Positions 7,197 to 15,019 are shown, numbered from the stretch's first letter. The stretch is DNA of 19,109 nt from Planococcaceae bacterium UBA3378 (GCA_002359075.1 DEQA01000143.1:1-19109), one strand, 5' to 3'. The notes: a model not told the origin generated them from the sequence alone. A program made the numbers and translations.

Positions 7197-7238
7197 AAAA
7201 GGAGAGAAATCTAATTATAGGATTTCTCTCCTTTTTAA
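7197..7238 (+). terminator. Rho-independent terminator of hflKC
   Basis: A perfect 15-bp stem (7197-7211 with 7221-7235) around a nine-base loop; the 3' arm itself ends in the T-run. It lies ten bases after the hflC stop, so the ATP-grasp gene downstream is a separate unit. Confidence 0.92.
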
Positions 7239-7364
7239 TGTGAAAACAGAAAAAATAAAAAATAAACTTAATTTCCTATTTTTGTGTATACTATTTATTG
7301 GACTAATAGATATATTTCGAGAGACATTGTTAGTTAGATAGAACTATATAGGAGGGAATTATAC

Positions 7365-8480
7365 ATGATATTTTTAGATACTCGGTACGTGTCACCGCTG
7401 CTTACAAACACGCTTACAACAGTCAGGGAAACCATTTTTGATGTGACACATGGCTGCTTTTTATCAGCGGCATCTCCTTTTCAAGAATGGAATATTTGTA
7501 CAGGGATAATGATGAATGCTGAAATGGGAATGGAAGCACTAAACGAGTTTTTGCGGGATCACCACGTGACGAAAATGGCTAATATATTTAAAAATAAAAT
7601 GGCTTTCCGAAAATTAATGGCCTCTAAATATCCGAATTTTTTCTACCGGTCATGCACTCTGTCTGAATTACAAGAAAACACGGGAAAGGACCTGCCTTTT
7701 CCTATCATATTAAAGCCGATCGCGGGCTATTGTAGCAAGGGGGTCTATAAGTTTAATGACAGCAGATCATTGGCACAATTTATACATACATATCAAACAA
7801 TTGATGCGGCTGAAAATACACAATTTCTTATAGAAGAATATATTGTCGGAAAAGAGTTCGCAGTAGATTTCTATTTTGACAAAGAGGGCGAGCCGGTCCT
7901 TTTAAATATTTTTGAAAGGAAATGTAAAGATAGCAATGAGATGGGCGGACGGATTTGCTACACAAGCAAGAAGGTGCTTTCTACATATATAGAACCATTT
8001 TATCATTATTTAAAGGAGTTCGGCGAAAGCTTCCATTTAAAGATGATGCCGTTACACATTGAACTCCGTGTCAATACGAGGCAGGAAATCATCCCCATAG
8101 AGGTACATCCGCTGCGTTTTGCAGATGAAGGAACAACAGAGTTAGGCTATTTTGCATATGGAGTTAATCCGTATGAATATTATTTCAGCCAGCGTAAGCC
8201 GGCGTGGAATAACATTATAGCAGCGATGGATGATTCAATTTACAGCTTTGCTCGCGCTGAAATGGATCAAGGGCTGGCACCTGAACAAATAAAGAAGATA
8301 GATCATTATTCCTTAAAAGAAGAATTTAAAGAAATATTGGATTACCGCATACTTCCGTTGGATGGACGTGCTACTTTTGCTGTCATCTTTTTCAAAAGTG
8401 AAAATGAAGCAGAGCATGACCACATAGTGAATCTGGATTTCATGGACTTTATTACTTGCAAACAATATCAATTACAATAG
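7365..8480 (+). CDS. Uncharacterised ATP-grasp family protein
   Basis: 371 residues; GGAGGG (7351-7356) is eight bases before the ATG. The N-terminal 75 or so residues are an uncharacterised lobe. The ATP-grasp fold is suggested by ILKPIAGYCSKGVYKF (Lys117 as nucleotide-binding lysine), FLIEEYIVGKEFAVDFYF (about 154-171, adenine and grasp strands), and the metal-binding end HIELRV (Glu233) with IEVHPLRF (Glu246, His248). Most relatives have Glu-x-Asn at this last site; here Asn is His. Enzymes of this fold usually join a carboxylate to an amine or thiol through an acyl-phosphate, but neither substrate can be named. It has no operon partner: a terminator precedes it and a promoter follows. A weak -10 TATACT (7287-7292) lies upstream without a clear -35. 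Family placement is fairly safe; function is unknown. Confidence 0.8.
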   Translation: MIFLDTRYVSPLLTNTLTTVRETIFDVTHGCFLSAASPFQEWNICTGIMMNAEMGMEALNEFLRDHHVTKMANIFKNKMAFRKLMASKYPNFFYRSCTLSELQENTGKDLPFPIILKPIAGYCSKGVYKFNDSRSLAQFIHTYQTIDAAENTQFLIEEYIVGKEFAVDFYFDKEGEPVLLNIFERKCKDSNEMGGRICYTSKKVLSTYIEPFYHYLKEFGESFHLKMMPLHIELRVNTRQEIIPIEVHPLRFADEGTTELGYFAYGVNPYEYYFSQRKPAWNNIIAAMDDSIYSFARAEMDQGLAPEQIKKIDHYSLKEEFKEILDYRILPLDGRATFAVIFFKSENEAEHDHIVNLDFMDFITCKQYQLQ

Positions 8481-8499
8481 GAAGAAAAGAAGGAAGTGT

Positions 8500-8586
8500 A
8501 TGCGGCGGAAATTCTGTGTAAAACGTGCTGGTTACAGCAGTGATCCATACATTTACAAACTCTCATATATTTCCTTCAATAAATAG
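8500..8586 (+). CDS. Possible 28-residue peptide downstream of the ATP-grasp gene
   Basis: A 28-codon frame from ATG 8500 to TAG 8584-8586. AAGGA (8490-8494) is five bases upstream, a usable ribosome site. The frame begins 20 bases after the ATP-grasp stop and would be on the same transcript. The peptide is basic at the N-terminus (MRRKFCVKR) and rich in Tyr and Ser after that. I do not recognise it. It may be chance, since short frames are common. Confidence 0.2.
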   Translation: MRRKFCVKRAGYSSDPYIYKLSYISFNK

Positions 8587-8598
8587 ACAAAAAATCAC

Positions 8599-8627
8599 TT
8601 AAAATAGTAAAAGAATCTTGTTATACT
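8599..8627 (+). promoter_or_regulatory. Extended -10 promoter for the small membrane protein gene
   Basis: TTAAAA (8599-8604), 17 bases, TATACT (8622-8627), preceded by TGT, the extended -10 element. Transcription would start near 8634. That leaves almost no leader for ATG 8639 and so favours translation start at TTG 8660. Confidence 0.6.
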
Positions 8628-8659
8628 AGATTGCAGAGATGAAAATGGGGGAATATACA

Positions 8660-9097
8660 TTGAGCAAGATTTTTCAAAATGTATTGCTGTCGTTCGCCAT
8701 GGCCGCTTCAGTCAGTGCTTGGTACAGTCAAGCCGGCTTTAGCATAATGAATATCGACATTTTAACAGTTCCGGTATTCTTTATTGTTGTATTTGCATTA
8801 AGTCTCGTGATAGCGGAGGATGTACGTAATTCCTTCAAAAAAGTATTAAGATTTGAACAAAGAAAAGATAAACGGCCAATTTGGCAAGTAGGGATCGGAA
8901 TGATTTTCTTCTTCGCACAAATCGGTTTTGTCGAAACGTTTGCCCGTGGACTAATGCCGTTTGACTTAGGCGGCATGCCGTTATATATTATATTCTCATT
9001 TATGAATGCTTTCTTGCTGACTGTTATCTATGAAGAAATTTTCTATGTAGAAGAGCAGGAAGTACCAGAGCCTTATAAATTTAAAAAATTGAAGTAG
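8660..9097 (+). CDS. Small four-helix membrane protein, unknown function
   Basis: 145 residues if started at TTG 8660, which has GGGGGAA (8647-8653) at a proper distance; the in-frame ATG 8639 has no ribosome site and sits almost at the transcription start. Four hydrophobic stretches are visible: about residues 5-24, 33-52, 78-95 and 104-122. A basic cytoplasmic-type loop (RNSFKKVLRFEQRKDKRP) separates the second and third, and the C-terminal tail is charged (EEQEVPEPYKFKKLK). I do not recognise the family. It has its own promoter and terminator just before polA. No catalytic motif is seen. Confidence 0.75.
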   Translation: MSKIFQNVLLSFAMAASVSAWYSQAGFSIMNIDILTVPVFFIVVFALSLVIAEDVRNSFKKVLRFEQRKDKRPIWQVGIGMIFFFAQIGFVETFARGLMPFDLGGMPLYIIFSFMNAFLLTVIYEEIFYVEEQEVPEPYKFKKLK

Positions 9098-9128
9098 GAT
9101 GTTTGCTTTTACGCAGACATCTTTTTTT
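9098..9128 (+). terminator. Rho-independent terminator after the membrane protein gene
   Basis: GATGTTTGC (9098-9106) pairs with GCAGACATC (9113-9121), nine pairs with one G-U, followed by seven T. It starts at the base after the stop codon. Confidence 0.9.
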
Positions 9129-9131
9129 ATT

Positions 9132-9159
9132 TTGTAAAACCGTACATATGTTTTACAAT
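9132..9159 (+). promoter_or_regulatory. polA promoter embedded in a perfect inverted repeat
   Basis: TTGTAA (9132-9137), 16 bases, TACAAT (9154-9159) reads as a sigma-A promoter. The same bases form a perfect inverted repeat: TTGTAAAAC (9132-9140) and GTTTTACAA (9150-9158), nine bases apart. Both promoter hexamers are therefore inside the two half-sites. It may be an operator, or the symmetry may be a by-product of two similar A/T-rich hexamers. Confidence 0.55.
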
Positions 9160-9190
9160 AGAGAAGAGATGAATTAACGGAGGAGATACG

Positions 9191-11818
9191 ATGAAAAAGG
9201 AGAAAGTACTTCTTTTAGACGGCAATAGTTTGGCATACCGTGCTTTTTTTGCTTTGCCGCCTTTAACAAGCGACCAGGGCATCCACACCAATGCAACATT
9301 TGGCTTTACAATGATGCTTCAAAAAATTGTGGAGGAGGAAAAGCCGACGAAAATGCTCGTAGCGTTTGATGCAGGGAAGACAACATTCCGGCATGATTCC
9401 TATAGTGAGTATAAAGGAGGAAGGCAAAAAACTCCTCCTGAATTATCGGAGCAATTTCCATACATCCGCAAGCTCATTGATGCATATAACATTAAGCGGT
9501 ATGAACTGCCGATGTATGAGGCGGATGATATTATCGGAACGCTTGCCAAGCAGGCGGTGCAGGATGAAATGGACGTTGTAATCGTATCTGGAGATAAAGA
9601 CTTGACGCAGCTTGCGGATAATCATATTACAGTGTATGTGACACGTAAAGGAATTACGGACATTGAAAAATATACACCGGCACATATTGAGGAAAAATAC
9701 GGGCTTACACCGCATCAGATTATTGATATGAAAGGCCTGATGGGTGATTCTTCCGATAATATTCCGGGCGTTCCGGGCGTTGGGGAAAAAACGGCCATCA
9801 AGCTGTTGAAGGAATACGGCTCTGTAGAGGCATTATACGAAGCAATTGATAGTATGAAAGCCTCTAAAATGAAAGAAAAACTTGTAGCAAATGAAGAACA
9901 GGCACATATGTCCAAAAAGCTGGCTACAATTTATACCGAGGCACCGATAGATATTACGCTTGGTGATCTTTCCTATTCCGGACCGAATGAAGAAGAACTG
10001 CTGGCACTTTGGCGTGAATTGGGCTTTAAGTCTTTAATTGAAAAAAGCGACTTTACCGAGACGGTAACGGAGCAAAAAGCAATTGAGGTAAAGGTTGTAG
10101 AAGAGATAACACCGCAAATGCTTACTGATAAAATGGCTGTCCATATAGAACTGGAAAATGATCATTATCATGATTGTGATGCTATAGGGATTGCTCTGAC
10201 AGACGGCAGCCAGACGATATATGTTCCGATCGAGCATGCTTTTACAAATGAAATACTAACGTCTTGGCTGGAAGATGAAACAAAAGAAAAGCTGATGGCG
10301 GACAGCAAGGCAACGCAGGCTATGCTCCAGCGCCACGGTATTGAACTGAAAGGCGTTACATTCGACCTCAGCCTTGCCAGCTATATTGCCGATCCTTCTA
10401 TTTCGGGTGATGATGTACAAGCCCTGGCAAAAGAATTCGGTTATATGGATGTGCAGTCAAATGAAGTGGTTTATGGGAAAGGTGCTAAATGGTCGCGGCC
10501 TGATGAAAAAGAGCTTGCCGATCACGTTGCCCGAAAAGCCCTGGCCGTTTTCATGCTGGAGCCTGTGCTGGAAGAAAAGCTGAAGGAAAATGAACAATTT
10601 GAGCTTTATAAAAATTTGGAGCTGCCGCTTGCCCGCATATTAGGAAAAATGGAATCAGAAGGTATAACAGTGCATATTGAGACGCTGGAAAAAATGGGCG
10701 ATGAGCTGGCACAAAAGCTGGAGCTGATTGAAAATACGATTTATGAGCTGGCTGGAGAGAAATTTAATATTAATTCACCAAAACAATTAGGTGTCATCCT
10801 TTTTGAAAAATTGGGTCTGCCGGCTATCAAAAAGACGAAGACAGGTTATTCAACAGCAGCAGATGTATTGGAAAAATTGCAGTCCAAGCATCTGATCGTC
10901 AAACATATTTTAGATTACCGTATGTTATCTAAACTAAAATCAACGTATATCGAGGGGCTCATTAAAGTAGTGCACAGCGATTCCAAAGTGCATACACGTT
11001 TCCAGCAGGCACTTACTGCAACAGGCCGTCTGAGCTCAACAGATCCGAATTTGCAGAATATCCCGATCCGGCTTGAGGAAGGGCGTAAAATCAGAAAAGC
11101 GTTTGTTCCATCAAAACCGGAATGGGTACTGTTTGCTGCCGACTATTCACAAATCGAGCTTCGTGTACTCGCCCATATGTGCAAAGACGAAGTACTGGTG
11201 GAAGCATTCCGTGAAGGGATGGACATTCATACAAGAACAGCCATGAATGTATTTGGAATTACGTCACCTGAAGATGTTACATCGAATATGCGCCGTACAG
11301 CAAAAGCGGTTAATTTCGGTATCGTGTATGGCATCAGTGATTACGGATTATCGCAAAGTCTTGATATTACGCGAAAAGAAGCTGCTGAATTTATCGAGAA
11401 TTATTTGGCGAGCTTCCCTGGTGTACAGGGATATATGGATGACATTATACAAGATGCTAAGAAGCAGGGCTTTGTAACGACTATTTTGAACCGCAGACGC
11501 TATCTGCCGGACATTAATAGTTCAAACTTTAATATGCGGAGCTTTGCTGAACGTACAGCAATGAATACACCAATTCAAGGAAGTGCGGCAGATATTATTA
11601 AAAAAGCAATGATCGATATCGATGCACGCTTGAAAGAGGAAGGCCTGCAGACAAAGCTATTGCTGCAGGTACATGATGAACTGATTTTCGAAGCACCAAA
11701 AGAAGAAATCGAAATATTAGAGCGCATCGTACCGGAAGTAATGGAAAATGCAATCGAATTAATCGTACCGCTGAAAGTAGACTTTTCATACGGTCCAACC
11801 TGGTACGATGCGAAGTAA
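9191..11818 (+). CDS. polA: DNA polymerase I
   Basis: 875 residues, full length for Bacillus Pol I; GGAGGAG lies just before the ATG. It fills gaps and removes RNA primers and damaged strands. The N-terminal 5'-nuclease domain (about 1-295) shows YEADDIIG (Asp112/113), SGDKDLTQL (Asp135, Asp137) and the helix-hairpin-helix segment GVPGVGEKTAIKLL. The middle 3'-5' exonuclease-like domain (about 305-480) lacks the DxE catalytic acids (HIELENDHYHDC instead), as in B. stearothermophilus Pol I, so proofreading is probably absent. The polymerase domain has motif A DYSQIELR (Asp651), motif B RRTAKAVNFGIVYG (Lys705, Phe709) and motif C QVHDE (Asp829). It is first in a polA-mutM-coaE run with gaps of 9 and 13 bases. 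Confidence 0.97.
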   Translation: MKKEKVLLLDGNSLAYRAFFALPPLTSDQGIHTNATFGFTMMLQKIVEEEKPTKMLVAFDAGKTTFRHDSYSEYKGGRQKTPPELSEQFPYIRKLIDAYNIKRYELPMYEADDIIGTLAKQAVQDEMDVVIVSGDKDLTQLADNHITVYVTRKGITDIEKYTPAHIEEKYGLTPHQIIDMKGLMGDSSDNIPGVPGVGEKTAIKLLKEYGSVEALYEAIDSMKASKMKEKLVANEEQAHMSKKLATIYTEAPIDITLGDLSYSGPNEEELLALWRELGFKSLIEKSDFTETVTEQKAIEVKVVEEITPQMLTDKMAVHIELENDHYHDCDAIGIALTDGSQTIYVPIEHAFTNEILTSWLEDETKEKLMADSKATQAMLQRHGIELKGVTFDLSLASYIADPSISGDDVQALAKEFGYMDVQSNEVVYGKGAKWSRPDEKELADHVARKALAVFMLEPVLEEKLKENEQFELYKNLELPLARILGKMESEGITVHIETLEKMGDELAQKLELIENTIYELAGEKFNINSPKQLGVILFEKLGLPAIKKTKTGYSTAADVLEKLQSKHLIVKHILDYRMLSKLKSTYIEGLIKVVHSDSKVHTRFQQALTATGRLSSTDPNLQNIPIRLEEGRKIRKAFVPSKPEWVLFAADYSQIELRVLAHMCKDEVLVEAFREGMDIHTRTAMNVFGITSPEDVTSNMRRTAKAVNFGIVYGISDYGLSQSLDITRKEAAEFIENYLASFPGVQGYMDDIIQDAKKQGFVTTILNRRRYLPDINSSNFNMRSFAERTAMNTPIQGSAADIIKKAMIDIDARLKEEGLQTKLLLQVHDELIFEAPKEEIEILERIVPEVMENAIELIVPLKVDFSYGPTWYDAK

Positions 11819-11827
11819 GGAGTCATT

Positions 11828-12700
11828 ATGCCAGAATTACCAGAAGTTGAAGGTGTCGTCAGGGATTTAAAGCCGCTTGTAGAAGGGAAAACGATTAACA
11901 GTGTGATGTTGTCGGAAGTCATTTACAACGGAGCGGCACAGGGAAAGCAATGTATCGTAAAAAATGGAGACCCGGCTGACTTTGAGCTTGTATTGGCAGG
12001 AATGAAAATTCGCCTGGTCACACGCCGCTCGAAGTATATTTTCTTTCACCTGGAAAAAGGGGGAGAGACATTTTTAATGGTAAGCCATCTCGGGATGTCC
12101 GGGGCATGGTTTGTCGTAAAAGATGTAGAAGAAATTACAGAGGAAAAATTCCGCAAGCATGTGCATGCGATTTTTACTCTCCATACAGGTGAACTTCTTG
12201 TTTATTCGGATATTCGCCGGTTTGGTGAGCTTCGCTTTCTAAAAGAAGCGGCGGACCATCCACCGCTTCTGCAAATGGCGCCGGAGCCGTTTGATGAGGG
12301 GGCATGTGAGCATTTCCTGCAAAAGAGCGAGCTGCCGAAATATGCCAACAAGCCAATTAAGGAAGTAATTATGGATGGCCATGTCATTTCAGGCTGTGGC
12401 AATATTTATGCAACTGAAAGCTTGTTTGCAATGCAAATCCGGCCGACCCGGAAAGCTTGTCAAATCAGCAAAAAACGTAAAATTGAGCTGTTTCAGGCTA
12501 TTTGTGCTGTGCTGCAGGAAAGTATTGAAAACGGCGGATCGACTATTTCTGATTACCGGAGTGTGAATGGGGGCGCAGGCAGTATGCAGGAACGCCTGAA
12601 AATGTATAGTAAGAAAAACTGCCCGGTATGCCAGAAAGCTACCAAGTCAGTCGTTATTGCAGGGCGGACATCAACGTACTGCCCAAGCTGTCAAAAATAA
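11828..12700 (+). CDS. mutM: Formamidopyrimidine-DNA glycosylase (MutM/Fpg)
   Basis: 290 residues. It removes oxidised purines such as 8-oxoguanine and cuts the resulting abasic site. The start MPELPEVE provides the catalytic N-terminal Pro (after Met removal) and the following Glu. SHLGMSGAW and the late DYRSVNGGAGSMQ segment are family signatures. The zinc finger at the C-terminus has Cys265, Cys268, Cys285 and Cys288, with the conserved Arg280 in AGRTSTYCPSC. AAGGAG overlaps the polA stop codon, so translation is probably coupled. It is slightly longer than the usual 270-275 residues. The order polA-mutM-coaE is as in other Bacillales, except that ytaF, which I recall between mutM and coaE in B. 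subtilis, is missing. Confidence 0.96.
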   Translation: MPELPEVEGVVRDLKPLVEGKTINSVMLSEVIYNGAAQGKQCIVKNGDPADFELVLAGMKIRLVTRRSKYIFFHLEKGGETFLMVSHLGMSGAWFVVKDVEEITEEKFRKHVHAIFTLHTGELLVYSDIRRFGELRFLKEAADHPPLLQMAPEPFDEGACEHFLQKSELPKYANKPIKEVIMDGHVISGCGNIYATESLFAMQIRPTRKACQISKKRKIELFQAICAVLQESIENGGSTISDYRSVNGGAGSMQERLKMYSKKNCPVCQKATKSVVIAGRTSTYCPSCQK

Positions 12701-12713
12701 GAGGTGTCACACG

Positions 12714-13310
12714 ATGATTATTGGATTAACTGGAAGTATTGCAAGTGGGAAAAGTACGGTAGCGAAAATGCTGGCAGGCTATGATCTCCCAATCGTAGAT
12801 GCGGATTTAGTGGCACGCCAAGTCGTAGAGCCGGGAACTGAAACACTTGTAAAAATTGCGGAGGCATTTGGTGAGGATGTTATAAAGAAGGATGGCACGA
12901 TGGACAGGGAAAAAGTAGGGGCGATTATTTTCCATGAGCCGGCAAAACGGAAGATGCTGAATGATATCATTCACCCTGCCATTCGTGTAGAGATGATCCG
13001 GCAGCGGGAGGAATATCTTCAGCAAGGTGCACCCCATGTAATCATGGATATTCCGTTGTTATTTGAAAGCAAGCTGCAGCATTTTGTAGATAAAATCCTT
13101 GTAGTGTCTGTAAAAGAGGACGTGCAGCTGGAGCGATTAATGAAGCGTAATCTATTATCCATAGAGGAGGCAAAAGCCCGTATTGCCTCTCAGCTTCCGA
13201 TTTCAGTGAAAGAGCAGGGGGCTGATGCAGTTATTTATAATAATGGAGATATAAAGACAACAGCACAGCAATTAGAAGCCATTCTGAAAAAATGGGCAAT
13301 TATTGAATGA
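12714..13310 (+). CDS. coaE: Dephospho-CoA kinase
   Basis: 198 residues from ATG 12714, with GAGGTG (12701-12706) eight bases upstream; the frame is open further upstream inside mutM, but that part has no family similarity. It phosphorylates the 3' hydroxyl of dephospho-CoA, the last step of CoA synthesis. The P-loop GSIASGKST is at residues 7-15; VDADLVAR (about 28-35), the IHPAIR segment and MDIPLLFE are typical of CoaE. It begins 13 bases after mutM and is most likely the last gene of the polA unit. The ordinary length and motif set make this secure. Confidence 0.95.
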   Translation: MIIGLTGSIASGKSTVAKMLAGYDLPIVDADLVARQVVEPGTETLVKIAEAFGEDVIKKDGTMDREKVGAIIFHEPAKRKMLNDIIHPAIRVEMIRQREEYLQQGAPHVIMDIPLLFESKLQHFVDKILVVSVKEDVQLERLMKRNLLSIEEAKARIASQLPISVKEQGADAVIYNNGDIKTTAQQLEAILKKWAIIE

Positions 13311-13499
13311 TATCTGTAAGCTGAATTGAGGATATCCAGTTGTGGAGGAATGTCTCTTTAGCGCCTGTCACGCTGCAAGAGCGCAAAACAGGAACAAAGT
13401 ATGACAACATTTTTATGATTAACATTGTGTTCGCTTGAGATGCAGGCGAAATGTACAGTAGGCAAACATGCTGCAGTTATAAAGATCTTAGAAAAGAAA

Positions 13500-13536
13500 G
13501 ATATGACCGATACAGCGTCGGTCGTATCTTTTTTTT
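13500..13536 (+). terminator. Rho-independent terminator between coaE and gapB
   Basis: GATATGACCGA (13500-13510) pairs with TCGGTCGTATC (13518-13528), eleven pairs with one G-U, followed by eight T. It ends the polA-mutM-coaE transcript about 190 bases after the coaE stop. Confidence 0.92.
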
Positions 13537-13557
13537 ACTGAAAAACGCACAATTTTG

Positions 13558-13568
13558 TAGGTTATACA
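13558..13568 (+). promoter_or_regulatory. Possible second CcpN-like site upstream of gapB
   Basis: TAGGTTATACA matches 10 of 11 positions of the CcpN consensus TRTGHYATAYW as I remember it. It lies about 118 bases upstream of the better site at the promoter. Confidence 0.35.
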
Positions 13569-13658
13569 TAATGTTGTTTAGTCTGACGGAATTTTGGCTA
13601 TTAAAGAAGTGTATTCATTTTCTGAAAATAACAACTTTAAAATATTGCGCGAATAGTG

Positions 13659-13686
13659 TTCAACTTTTTGTGTAATGTGTTATACT
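13659..13686 (+). promoter_or_regulatory. gapB promoter overlapping a CcpN-like operator
   Basis: TTCAAC (13659-13664), 16 bases, TATACT (13681-13686) with TGT in front of the -10, an extended -10 promoter. TGTGTTATACT (13676-13686) matches all positions of TRTGHYATAYW, the CcpN consensus as I remember it. In B. subtilis CcpN represses gapB and pckA when glucose is present, so the placement over the -10 is what one would expect. Confidence 0.6.
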
Positions 13687-13741
13687 AATCACATAAATAA
13701 CCATTTAAAATGATAACCTAATTACAGGAGGCTTTTTTATT

Positions 13742-14761
13742 ATGACAGTTTCTATCGCAATTAACGGATTTGGCCGAATTGGTCGCATGGTATTCCGCCA
13801 AGCTATCGTTCAAGACGACTTAAATTTAGTAGCAATCAACGCCAGCTACCCGGCTGAAACGTTAGCTCATTTAATTAAGTATGACACAAATCATGGGCTG
13901 TTCAATGGAACTGTGGAAACAGAGGAAAATGCGTTAATCGTAAACGGTAAGCGAGTGGCAATTGTTTCTGAACGTGACCCGAAGCTGCTGCCCTGGAAAG
14001 AAATGGGCGTAGAATTAGTGATTGAAGCAACTGGAAAATTTAATGAACGGGAAAAAGCGGCTATGCATTTGGAAGCTGGCGCGAAAAAAGTTGTTTTAAC
14101 TGCTCCTGGAAAAAATGAAGATATTACAGTCGTACTTGGTGTAAATGATGAACTGTTGGATATCACAAAACACGATGTGATTTCAAATGCCTCTTGTACA
14201 ACGAACTGTCTAGCTCCTGTAGCAAAAGTATTAAATGACGCATTCGGCATTGAAAATGGTTTAATGACTACTGTTCATGCTTATACAAATGACCAAAACA
14301 ATTTAGATAACCCACATAAAGATCTGCGCCGCGCACGTAACTGCGGTTCGTCGATCATTCCTACATCTACAGGTGCTGCAAAAGCATTGGCCCTAGTATT
14401 ACCGGAATTAAAAGGGAAATTGCACGGCATGGCACTTCGCGTCCCAACACCGAATGTATCGTTAGTTGACTTAGTAGTAGATGTGAAAAAGGATGTTACA
14501 GTAGAAGAAGTAAATGCTGCCTTTAAAGCTGCTGCTGAAGGACCGATGAAGGGGATCCTGAATATTTCAATGGATCCGCTTGTATCTTCTGATTACAATA
14601 CAACAACATATTCTTCAACTGTGGACGGTTTAACAACGATGGTAATGGGCGACCGCAAAGTCAAAATTTTGGCTTGGTATGACAATGAGTGGGGTTACTC
14701 GGCGCGTGTTGTTGATTTAGCTAAAAAAGTAGTAAACGAATTATCGGCAGTTCAAGCATAA
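13742..14761 (+). CDS. gapB: Glyceraldehyde-3-phosphate dehydrogenase, gluconeogenic NADP type
   Basis: 339 residues. INGFGRIGR (7-15) is the dinucleotide-binding glycine motif. The catalytic Cys152 lies in SNASCTTNC and its partner is His179 in TVHAYTNDQ. After strand beta-2 the sequence is AINASYPAETLAHL, where glycolytic GapA has an Asp that repels NADP; here it is Ala34-Ser35, which fits the NADP-preferring GapB. GapB runs the reaction from 1,3-bisphosphoglycerate to glyceraldehyde-3-phosphate in gluconeogenesis. AGGAGG precedes ATG 13742 by ten bases. The neighbourhood (coaE before, nrdR after) is the gapB position in Bacillus. Control is probably by CcpN, from the operator-like sequence at the promoter. 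It forms a single-gene unit with a terminator. Confidence 0.95.
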   Translation: MTVSIAINGFGRIGRMVFRQAIVQDDLNLVAINASYPAETLAHLIKYDTNHGLFNGTVETEENALIVNGKRVAIVSERDPKLLPWKEMGVELVIEATGKFNEREKAAMHLEAGAKKVVLTAPGKNEDITVVLGVNDELLDITKHDVISNASCTTNCLAPVAKVLNDAFGIENGLMTTVHAYTNDQNNLDNPHKDLRRARNCGSSIIPTSTGAAKALALVLPELKGKLHGMALRVPTPNVSLVDLVVDVKKDVTVEEVNAAFKAAAEGPMKGILNISMDPLVSSDYNTTTYSSTVDGLTTMVMGDRKVKILAWYDNEWGYSARVVDLAKKVVNELSAVQA

Positions 14762-14776
14762 TCTTATAATAGGAAG

Positions 14777-14812
14777 AGACTGACCATCATGAAGGTGGTT
14801 AGTCTTTTTTTT
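14777..14812 (+). terminator. Rho-independent terminator of gapB
   Basis: AGACTGACCATC (14777-14788) pairs with GGTGGTTAGTCT (14794-14805), with two G-U pairs, and is followed by a run of T. It begins 15 bases after the gapB stop. Confidence 0.92.
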
Positions 14813-14965
14813 AAGGAAAGACTAATATTTTGGTATATAACTCACCATGAGCAAATTTACTTCCTATCTATTCCATACAAAAAGGACAGCCCCCTCTGTT
14901 AGCTTAAAAAAAGTGTGGTGCCCGTCACTTCCAAACAGAAAAAACAGCAGATTGCCACATTTGAT

Positions 14966-15019
14966 ATACAACTTAACTATAAATAAATGACATGTTACTT
15001 AATTTTTTATAAGTTGTAT
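14966..15019. repeat. 10-bp perfect inverted repeat
   Basis: ATACAACTTA (14966-14975) and TAAGTTGTAT (15010-15019) are exact reverse complements with 34 bases between them. No T-tract follows, so it is not a terminator. It might be the edge of an old insertion or an RNA hairpin. Confidence 0.6.

Larger units (their letters stand above)
13311..13741 (+). other. Intergenic region coaE-gapB
   Basis: 431 bases. Bases 13311-13499 show no gene; a small TTCGC/GCGAA hairpin is near 13430-13450. A terminator (13500-13536) and the gapB control region (13558-13686) are listed separately. A 74-codon frame at 13451-13675 runs through the terminator and the promoter and has no ribosome site, so I reject it. 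Confidence 0.7.

Noticed and set aside
13451..13675. A 74-codon + strand frame between coaE and gapB
   Set aside because: It runs through a strong terminator and the gapB promoter, has no ribosome site and an unlikely composition rich in Cys, Phe and Leu.
14847..14990. A 47-codon frame starting MSKFTSYLFHTKR
   Set aside because: No ribosome site, no promoter, unconvincing composition; the region also crosses an inverted-repeat arm.
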